A stretch of 51,702 nucleotides of DNA, from the NCBI GenBank assembly GCA_030065155.1, contig JASJDI010000004.1, forward strand, positions 1 to 51,702, given 5' to 3'. Source of the DNA: Xenococcaceae cyanobacterium MO_188.B29 (GTDB lineage Bacteria > Cyanobacteriota > Cyanobacteriia > Cyanobacteriales > Xenococcaceae). The notes beneath the pieces are model-generated. The model was not told where the DNA came from. It worked only from the letters and a program-made list of their open reading frames with translations, and made no database searches. This document shows, piece after piece, positions 18,287 through 25,125 of this stretch (position 1 is the first letter of the stretch; every line of letters starts with the position of its first letter). The position numbers and the translations under genes are program-made.

Positions 18287-18744
18287 TCAATTTTGAGCTT
18301 TACTATTTTTAATGATTGCATGAAGAATAGAGATTAATTCATTAGATTCATTTAGTAAAGGAATTAATCATGAATGTAGAATGTAGAATTTAGAATGTAG
18401 AAGTAATTTTTTTTCTTAATTCTTAATTCTTAATTCTTAATTCCTTTGTGCTTCTTCCACATTAGCCCCAATACTTGTTCCAGAGCGGATTAATTGTTTA
18501 CTTAAGTCATATCCTGTCCCCCCATTTTCTCTCAAAAATTTACAAAGATTGACTATTCTTATACTAAAATTTAGCGTTCTTTCTTGTATATCTTTTTTAG
18601 CCATTTTTGGTCATATGTACTTGACTAATTTATTGGTATTTTAGTCTATTTGTTAATGGAAAGATCTGGTAATTATTTTTTTCTAAATTCTAAATTCTAA
18701 ATTTGCCTCACCATATGATTTTTACGCCTAACCGAACAGTATTG
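18216..18744. repeat. Imperfect terminal inverted repeats around a gene relic
   Basis: The left end has CAATACT, three variable bases, CGGTTAAGC and then GAAAA (18216-18240). The right end (18720-18744), read on the other strand, has CAATACT, GTT, CGGTTAGGCG and TAAAA. The ends enclose about 530 bases holding three arrays of GAATTTA/GAATTAA heptamers and the four-helix-bundle pseudogene. The layout suggests a non-autonomous mobile segment; no transposase is present and I found no target duplication. Confidence 0.4.
18287..18604 (-). pseudogene. Four-helix-bundle (IVP-type) protein, core replaced by repeats
   Basis: The minus strand starts at ATG 18604 with MAKKDIQERTLNFSIRIV and continues to QLIRSGTSIGANVEEAQ, the hallmark N-terminal half of the small four-helix-bundle proteins related to 23S rRNA intervening-sequence proteins. 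The frame then enters a GAATTAA heptamer run and stops at 18437. A second piece, 18367 down to the stop at 18287, reads LLNESNELISILHAIIKN and ends KAQN, which fits the C-terminal helix of the same family. About 70 bases of repeats (18366-18440) have replaced the middle, where roughly 40 codons would be expected. The result cannot form the bundle. Confidence 0.7.
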
Positions 18745-19288
18745 ACCAACATTAGACCTATCTTGAAAATAGAGATGAGGGTTTTGGGATTGAATCTGAC
18801 GCTGTTTTCGTCACCAGCACAAATGTAAATTTTCACAACAGAAGTTTTTCGATCGAGTAAAATTACTGTAATCTTATTGCAGGTTACTAGCGTATTACGA
18901 TAAAAACGTAATTGTCAAAAAATAGCTATTAGAGATATGCCAATGCTTTATTGTCTAGCAAAGGTAAGTTTTTGAGGTAATTCAATACGGCTGTTAGCTT
19001 GAGTGGTTGGTAGAAAAATTTGAATGTAGGAGCAAGAAAATATGGCGAAATGGTGTATTTTGGCAAAGTGAAGTGGTTAGTTAATCGCGAAATGCTTGAG
19101 AATTATTGATTTTAAGAGGATGAGGAAGTAATTTGATACTTGAGTGCATAAATAAGACTGGAACGGAATAAAGATAAATGTGGTGATGGTGATTTTAAAT
19201 TCAATGAGATTAGTGTGTCGGCATAATATGCGTTTTAGATTCGTATTTAGCAGCCATAAACGCATACATCTTTTCATCACCTATATTT
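18745..19288. other. Spacer with duplicated gene leader
   Basis: No gene is supported. Positions 18994-19044 are a diverged direct copy of 19289-19338, the leader, ribosome binding site (AGGAGCAA) and start codon of the next gene. In the first copy the ATG at 19042 opens only a ten-codon frame (MAKWCILAK then stop). This looks like a relic of a duplicated gene start. Confidence 0.55.
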
Positions 19289-19335
19289 TTAGCTTGAGTG
19301 ATTGGCAGAAAACTGTAGATTAGGAGCAACAGAAA

Positions 19336-20406
19336 ATGACTAAGTTGAGAGAAGTAATTAATTTTAAAGCTGCTGTTGTAGGGGCAGTATTTTTAACTGC
19401 TTTGTCTGGTTTAGTTCCAGAATCAGCAGAAGCTAGTAGAGCACAAGTCGGTATCTCACATAGTCAGCACGTTACTATTATTGAACCTGATGGAACTACA
19501 GTGATACTCGATCCACCCGGAGGAACTTTTTTTGATGGCAGAATCACCGTAAGATACGACAACAAAAGGGTATTACCGATTAATAATGATGACTCAGGCT
19601 GGTTTGGTTCTTTTAGCAACGATCCTAACGCTATATTTCCAGATACTGGAGATGGGATATTTGCCAATCCAAATACGTCACTCAAGTTGCTTCCGCCCCA
19701 CGAAAATCTTACAGTTTCTGCTTGTAATGTTCAATTTACAGATTTTTCTGATTTTCCCGATCTAGTACCCGAAAGTTCGGAGTCTATAACTAAGTGTGAT
19801 GGTGATTTCTTTAATCCTCTAGTATCTTTAAGACCTCCAGGAGAAGAATTTAGTTCCATTTCTTTTACAACTGGAGAGTTCCAGAGATCATTTCCCAACG
19901 ACAACCTTTTTGCTGTTAACTTTAATTTTGAGAATGGATTGACAGTTGAGACTAAAGAAAGCTTTAATTTTTTTGGATTTTCTGCCCAATTTAACCAGGA
20001 AGCATTTGACGATCAAGTCGTGGGAATTAGTTTAGTTGAATCTGGAACAGGAGACATTGGGTTAGTTCCTGTTGAAGGTTTTAACATTATCAATTGTGTT
20101 CCCCAAGATTCTCCTGATAGCAAGGAAGCTACAGATAGGTGTGGCGAACCAGATTTCCCATCAGACATTGAATATATTACAGACGCTATAGTTTTAGCCG
20201 ATTCTAATAATCCAGGTTTTTCCTATAATTTTGTTACGCGAGAAGGAACACTTTCTAGTGGAGATCCTTTTCAACTTTTCGATGATTCATTTCTTACACC
20301 ATCAAGGGTTAATGAACCTCATAATAACTTGGGATTACTGGCTCTAGGAGTATTTGGCACTAAGTTAGCATTCAAGCGCAGAAGAAAACAGCAGAAAAAT
20401 AGCTAA
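19336..20406 (+). CDS. Secreted protein with PEP-CTERM-like anchor
   Basis: A 356-residue exported protein. The signal peptide covers about residues 1-33 (KAAVVGAVFLTALSGLV, cut near AEA-S). The main part is acidic and beta-rich in appearance, with four Cys that could pair; I recognise no catalytic domain. The end reads EPHNNLGLLALGVFGTKLAFKRRRK: a short EP motif, a hydrophobic helix and a basic cluster, the layout of PEP-CTERM sorting signals handled by exosortase, though the motif is degenerate. AGGAG lies nine bases before the ATG. It precedes the two-partner-secretion genes by 190 bases, separated by a palindromic repeat, so co-transcription is uncertain. Confidence 0.7.
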   Translation: MTKLREVINFKAAVVGAVFLTALSGLVPESAEASRAQVGISHSQHVTIIEPDGTTVILDPPGGTFFDGRITVRYDNKRVLPINNDDSGWFGSFSNDPNAIFPDTGDGIFANPNTSLKLLPPHENLTVSACNVQFTDFSDFPDLVPESSESITKCDGDFFNPLVSLRPPGEEFSSISFTTGEFQRSFPNDNLFAVNFNFENGLTVETKESFNFFGFSAQFNQEAFDDQVVGISLVESGTGDIGLVPVEGFNIINCVPQDSPDSKEATDRCGEPDFPSDIEYITDAIVLADSNNPGFSYNFVTREGTLSSGDPFQLFDDSFLTPSRVNEPHNNLGLLALGVFGTKLAFKRRRKQQKNS

Positions 20407-20450
20407 GAGCCAAAATTATAACTTATCTGTCTGATTTTGATGTTAAATTT

Positions 20451-20524
20451 AGCCCCCTAAATCCCCCAAGTTTGGGGGACTTTTGAACAACTTTTGAACA
20501 TTTTTTCCCCAGAATTAGGGGGCT
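20451..20524. repeat. C-rich/G-rich palindromic repeat, possible terminator
   Basis: AGCCCCCTAA (20451-20460) is mirrored by TTAGGGGGCT (20515-20524). Inside, CCCCCAA and TTGGGGG (20463-20478) make a strong hairpin, and ACTTTTGAACA is repeated in tandem. This kind of element is common between cyanobacterial genes. It may terminate transcription of the PEP-CTERM-like gene. Confidence 0.6.
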
Positions 20525-20595
20525 AGGGGGGCGAAAAATACCAATCAAATAATCTGAGGTGTGGTTTGTATTTTATTTTCTACCACAAAATAAAA

Positions 20596-23193
20596 ATGAA
20601 TAAAGATATTAGTCAGCTTCTGCAAAACAGCATTCCTTTTCTTTCTCCTTTGGTTTTTGTTAATCCTGTCTTAGCTCAAATTACTCCTGATGGTACTGTC
20701 CCCACCCAAGTTAATCAGTCTGGAAATGTCACAGAAATTACGGGAGGTGCAGAGCAAGGAAATAATCTTTTTCATAGTTTTAAAGAATTTTCTGTTCCTA
20801 CTGGTAGCGAGGCTTTCTTTAATAATGCCTCGAATATAGAAAATATATTTAGTCGAGTTACAGGGGGTTTGCGCTCTAATATTGATGGTTTGATTAGTGC
20901 TAATGGCAGTGCTAATTTATTTTTAATTAATCCCGCAGGTATTCTGTTTGGACGTGATGCTAGGTTAGATATTGGTGGTTCTTTTTATGGAAGCACGGCG
21001 GATAGTTTGTTGTTTGATGATGGGATTGAATTTAGTGCTGTCAATCCTCAAAATCCTATCTTGACTATTAATGCACCTATTGGGTTGCGTTTCAGAGATA
21101 ATCCTGCTCCGATTACTTATCGTTCAACTCCTGTTAATGAGATGGGTCTTATCCCCTCAATCAAATCAAATCAAACATTTGCATTTATAGGCGGTGATAT
21201 AAATATGCAAGATAGCATCCTTGGAGTAGCTCCAGAAGCAAGAATAGAGCTAGGTGGATTGTCAGCATCAGGAACAGTTGAAATACTCGAAGATGGAAGT
21301 CTGAGATTTCCTGATGGAATAAAACAAGCAGATATTTCTCTTACAGGTGTAGCCAATATCATAATAGATGGTGCAGGTGAAACAGGTGGTCTTACTATTA
21401 ATGCAAGAAATTTAGAACTGTTTGGACAAAGTGGAATTTTTGTCATTACATCAAATGTCTCTCAAGTACAGGATAGAGCTATCATTACTATTAATGCGTC
21501 AGATAGGGTTGCTCTTTTTAATGAGACCATTATTCTAGGACAACTTAATGGAGAAGCAGTAGATAAAGTAAGAGCGATCGACATCAACACTCGCTCATTA
21601 GAGATTATTAGCGATCTTTCTATACAAGAATCTCCATTCGCAGCTACTATATCTGCTTTAGGTTTAACAGAATCTGTACCTCAAAATGAAATCAATATAC
21701 TTAGCATAAATGCTTCAGATAAAGTCTTGGTCAATAAAGGCTTGATTGTGGGTGAGATAGAAACAGGAGGCGGTCAAAGAGGAGGAATGAAAATAAATAC
21801 CAGTTCTTTGGAGTTAACTGATGGTGCTCAAGTAATTCTCAATAATTCTATTACCTCGGAAAAAGAAGCAAATATAGGTACATTAGAAGTTAATGCCGAT
21901 CAAGTTATAGTTAATAATAGTGAACTCTCAACTGATATAGGTGAATTTTTAGGAATAACAGAAAATAGTGGAACTAATGTAGATATTACAGCTAAATCTG
22001 TTGAAGTAGTTAATAGTGGAAAGATAAGTGCTGATAGCATAGTGGAAGGCGAGGCTGGTTCTGTCATAATCACTACTGAACAGTTAACCGTGAGCGATAA
22101 TTCGGAGATTAATGTTAGTTCTGAGCTTGGGGGAAGTGCAGGAAATTTAGAAATTACTGCTGAATCTGTTAATCTCGACGGAGGAAGATTAACAGCATCT
22201 ACCGAGGCAGAAACTGGCGGTAATATTAACCTTATTGTTGACGATCGCATTACTCTCCGTAATAATAGTCAAATCACAGCCGAAGCTACAGGCAATGCTG
22301 ATGGTGGTTCGATCGCTCTTCAAACTGAACAGTTAACAGTACAAGATAATTCTGAGATTACCGCTAGTGCTACAGGAGAAGGAAGTGGAGGAGAAGTACA
22401 AATTACTGCTGAATCTCTTAATCTCAATGGAGGAACAATAGCAGCAGAAACAGCAGCAGAAACTGGAGGTAATATCACGCTAGATATTGATGATAATATT
22501 ACCCTTCGCAACAATAGCCAAATTACTGCCCAAGCTACAGGAGATGCCGATGGTGGGAACATTAATATTGATGCCGATTTAATTATTGCTACTCCTAATC
22601 AAAATAGCGATATTCTAGCTAGTGCAGGGCAAGAAGGTACAGGGGGCAGAATTGTTATTGATGCAGAAGGTGTTTTTGGCATTGAAGAGCGTCCCGAAAA
22701 TGATACTACCAATGATATTAATGCTAGTGGTGGTATCGATGGAGAAGTTATTATCAATACTCCTGATGTAGATATTAGTAAAGGATTGATAGAAACACCG
22801 CAAAATGTCCTAGCATTAGAACAAATTGTCGCCCAAGCTTGTTCATCAGATGGTATAGCTAGAGGAAATAGTACCCTGATAGTTAACGGTCGAGGTGGTA
22901 TATCCCCTGAACCTACTGCATTGATTAGCAACGATGATATTTACACTGAGGAAGAATCTTTTGGTAATTCAACAGAAGCAGTTCAGAAAAAATTTCAGGT
23001 AGACATAACGGATAAAGAAGAGAAGCGGAACATTGTTACTTTAGTAGACAATAGCAATCCTTTATCGATCGATGATATCATTCCTGCGCGGGGCGCAATT
23101 ATCCTCGAAAATGGGGATGTGATTTTAACAGCTTATCCTACGCCTAATAGTGGTTATCGTTCTGCTCATTCTCAAGCTAACTGTACTCTTTAG
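20596..23193 (+). CDS. TpsA exoprotein, filamentous haemagglutinin-like
   Basis: An 865-residue secreted beta-helix protein, the passenger of a two-partner secretion system. A signal peptide ends near VLAQ (about residue 28). The TPS domain follows: ITPDGT, the NxLFHSF-type segment, and LFLINPAGILFG (the NPAG box), which TpsB recognises. The rest is repetitive, with two adjacent copies of an 83-residue unit starting EQLTVSDNSEI and EQLTVQDNSEI (DNA 22078-22326 and 22327-22575). Near the end is QACSSDGIARGNSTLIVNGR, a conserved C-terminal part of cyanobacterial members. I start at ATG 20596 because the signal peptide begins there. The transporter gene follows directly. Confidence 0.88.
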   Translation: MNKDISQLLQNSIPFLSPLVFVNPVLAQITPDGTVPTQVNQSGNVTEITGGAEQGNNLFHSFKEFSVPTGSEAFFNNASNIENIFSRVTGGLRSNIDGLISANGSANLFLINPAGILFGRDARLDIGGSFYGSTADSLLFDDGIEFSAVNPQNPILTINAPIGLRFRDNPAPITYRSTPVNEMGLIPSIKSNQTFAFIGGDINMQDSILGVAPEARIELGGLSASGTVEILEDGSLRFPDGIKQADISLTGVANIIIDGAGETGGLTINARNLELFGQSGIFVITSNVSQVQDRAIITINASDRVALFNETIILGQLNGEAVDKVRAIDINTRSLEIISDLSIQESPFAATISALGLTESVPQNEINILSINASDKVLVNKGLIVGEIETGGGQRGGMKINTSSLELTDGAQVILNNSITSEKEANIGTLEVNADQVIVNNSELSTDIGEFLGITENSGTNVDITAKSVEVVNSGKISADSIVEGEAGSVIITTEQLTVSDNSEINVSSELGGSAGNLEITAESVNLDGGRLTASTEAETGGNINLIVDDRITLRNNSQITAEATGNADGGSIALQTEQLTVQDNSEITASATGEGSGGEVQITAESLNLNGGTIAAETAAETGGNITLDIDDNITLRNNSQITAQATGDADGGNINIDADLIIATPNQNSDILASAGQEGTGGRIVIDAEGVFGIEERPENDTTNDINASGGIDGEVIINTPDVDISKGLIETPQNVLALEQIVAQACSSDGIARGNSTLIVNGRGGISPEPTALISNDDIYTEEESFGNSTEAVQKKFQVDITDKEEKRNIVTLVDNSNPLSIDDIIPARGAIILENGDVILTAYPTPNSGYRSAHSQANCTL

Positions 23194-23242
23194 GAGTTCA
23201 GGAGTTCAGAAGTTCGGAAGTTCAGGAATTCAGGAGTTAATT
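23194..23242. repeat. Tandem GGAGTTCA-type repeats
   Basis: Five to six imperfect copies of an eight- to nine-base unit (GGAGTTCA, GAAGTTCG, GGAATTCA) fill the gap between the TpsA and TpsB genes. A related run lies at 12205-12245. Length variation here would change spacing in the operon but not coding sequence. Confidence 0.55.
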
Positions 23243-23272
23243 TTTTCAATAATCCTTGTTGGTCTACATACA

Positions 23273-25063
23273 ATGAAGCAATCTTGGCAAGCAATATTAA
23301 AAGATAGTTATCGTACAACCTTACTGGCAGTTTTAATGTTACTTGGTAGTAAGCTGCCAAGTTATGGTGGAACAAAAGTAGGTTTTTTGCTGGCTCAAAA
23401 TACCCCTGGAAATAATCCTCCTGAGAGCAATAGGGAATCTTTGCCCCCATTTCAACCTGTAGAACCAACACCACCATCACCAGAGTTAGATACTTTACCA
23501 CCTCTAGAAGACCTCTTAGAAGAACCTCCACCACCTTTACCCGATCGACAACCAGGGGATTTACTCGGTACATTTGTAGTAGCAGAGTTTCAGCTAGAAG
23601 GCAATACCGTATTTAGTGATGAAGAAATAGAAGCAGCTTTACAAGATTATATCGATCGCCCGATTACTTTTACTGAGTTACTTCAAGTAGAAACGGTCTT
23701 AACCAAACTCTATACAGATAATGGTTATATAAATTCAGGAGCAGTAATACCATTACAAAAAATTCAGGAGGGAATAGTTAAGGTAAATATCATTGAAGGT
23801 AGTTTAGAGGATATTGAGGTAACTGTTAACGGTAGGCTGAATGAAGATTATGTTCGTTCTCGTCTCGAAAAAGCCACAGGAACGCCTTTTAATATCAGGA
23901 AATTACAAGAAGCTCTGCAATTGTTACAGCTAGACCCTTTAGTAGAAAATCTTACCGCAGAATTAGCAGTAGGTGTTAGTCGCGATCGCTGGATGTTGGA
24001 TGTAGAAGTTAATCAGGCGAATGCTTTTGCGCCTGTGGTTTTTGCTAATAATAGTCGTACTCCTAGTGTGGGTAGTTTCCAACGAGGTGTAGAACTCAAC
24101 CATAATAACTTACTGGGGTTTGGCGATCGATTTAGTACTATTTATAAAAATACCGATGGTAGTAATGATATTGAGGCGGGTTATACTTTTCCCTTCAATG
24201 CCAGTAATGGGACTGTAGGCTTTAAATATCGTTATGTGGATAGTGATATTGTCGAAGAACCTTTTGATGCTGCTGATATTGAATCGGAAACAGACCAATA
24301 TCAATTTGTCTTAAGACAACCTATTCTCCTCAGTGCTAATGAACAGTCTACTCAAGAAGTAGCTTTGGGGTTAGAATTTTCTCGTCAGAGTAATAGAATT
24401 ACAATCCAAGATCAGCCAGGTATTTTTCCTGATTCTGGTGCTGATGAGAATGGAGAAACTCGCGTATCTGTATTCCGTTTCTTCCAAGATTGGACAAGGC
24501 GAACTAGAGAAAATGTCCTAGCAGCGCGATCGCAATTTAGTGTTGGGGTAGATTTGTTTGATGCCACAATTAATGAGAATGACCCTGATAGTAGCTTTTT
24601 TGCCTGGCGTGGTCAAGTTCAATGGTTACAAAGATTGGATTCTGAATCTGATATTAATTTATTGTTGCGATCGGATATACAACTTTCTACTAGCGAACTT
24701 GTTCCTTTAGAACAGTTTAGTATTGGGGGAATTAGTAGTGTGCGAGGTTATCGTCAAGATGTCCTTTTAGGCGATCGAGGAGTTTTTGCCTCGGCTGAAG
24801 TGAGAATTCCTCTCTATCGTTGGTCAAATAACCAAAATGCCTTTTCTTTAATTCCTTTCGTTGATTTTGGCACAGTTTGGGGTGATTCTGGGCAACTAGA
24901 TAAAGATACCTTGGTTTCTGTCGGGGCAGGAATACAATTAGCTTTAAGCGATCGTCTCCGCGCCCGTTTAGATTATGGTATTCCCTTAGTAGAAATAGAT
25001 TCAACAGAGAGAACCGCACAAGAAAATGGTGTTTATTTTTCGATCGAATATTTTCCTTTTTGA
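23273..25063 (+). CDS. TpsB outer-membrane transporter (ShlB/FhaC/HecB family)
   Basis: A 596-residue outer-membrane beta-barrel that exports the TpsA protein. A signal peptide covers about residues 1-30. A Pro-rich linker (EEPPPPLPDRQ) precedes two POTRA domains: the first begins VAEFQLEGNTVFSDEEI, the second contains IEVTVNGRLNEDYV. The 16-strand barrel follows, with the diagnostic loop-6 motif SVRGY near residue 490 and a terminal aromatic residue (EYFPF). I prefer ATG 23273, which gives the signal peptide; the frame is open further upstream but through the tandem repeats and the end of tpsA. It is 79 bases after TpsA and is followed by the CHAT gene. Confidence 0.9.
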   Translation: MKQSWQAILKDSYRTTLLAVLMLLGSKLPSYGGTKVGFLLAQNTPGNNPPESNRESLPPFQPVEPTPPSPELDTLPPLEDLLEEPPPPLPDRQPGDLLGTFVVAEFQLEGNTVFSDEEIEAALQDYIDRPITFTELLQVETVLTKLYTDNGYINSGAVIPLQKIQEGIVKVNIIEGSLEDIEVTVNGRLNEDYVRSRLEKATGTPFNIRKLQEALQLLQLDPLVENLTAELAVGVSRDRWMLDVEVNQANAFAPVVFANNSRTPSVGSFQRGVELNHNNLLGFGDRFSTIYKNTDGSNDIEAGYTFPFNASNGTVGFKYRYVDSDIVEEPFDAADIESETDQYQFVLRQPILLSANEQSTQEVALGLEFSRQSNRITIQDQPGIFPDSGADENGETRVSVFRFFQDWTRRTRENVLAARSQFSVGVDLFDATINENDPDSSFFAWRGQVQWLQRLDSESDINLLLRSDIQLSTSELVPLEQFSIGGISSVRGYRQDVLLGDRGVFASAEVRIPLYRWSNNQNAFSLIPFVDFGTVWGDSGQLDKDTLVSVGAGIQLALSDRLRARLDYGIPLVEIDSTERTAQENGVYFSIEYFPF

Positions 25064-25068
25064 ATCCC

Positions 25069-25096
25069 GTAGGGACGTTTCATGAAACGTCCCTAC
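25069..25096. repeat. 28-base perfect palindrome, copy 1
   Basis: A perfect palindrome with half-site GTAGGGACGTTTCA. A sister copy with half-site GTAGGGACGTTCCA lies at 43745-43772. Here it starts five bases after the TpsB stop codon and 29 bases before the CHAT protein start, so it would be a hairpin in the intergenic part of the operon transcript. Confidence 0.75.
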
Positions 25097-25125
25097 AGAA
25101 ATTAAAACAATATTATTTAGAGATT

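Noticed and set aside
18415-18442. Heptamer repeats considered as a CRISPR array
   Set aside because: The unit is seven bases with no spacers; no cas genes are present. It is a short tandem repeat.
23190-23573. A minus-strand frame of 127 codons opposite the start of the TpsB gene
   Set aside because: It overlaps the TpsB signal peptide and tandem repeats, and shows no protein family.
25060-25125. Upstream extension of the CHAT protein into the TpsB stop and palindrome
   Set aside because: The extra 22 residues come from a dispersed palindrome and precede the natural signal peptide.
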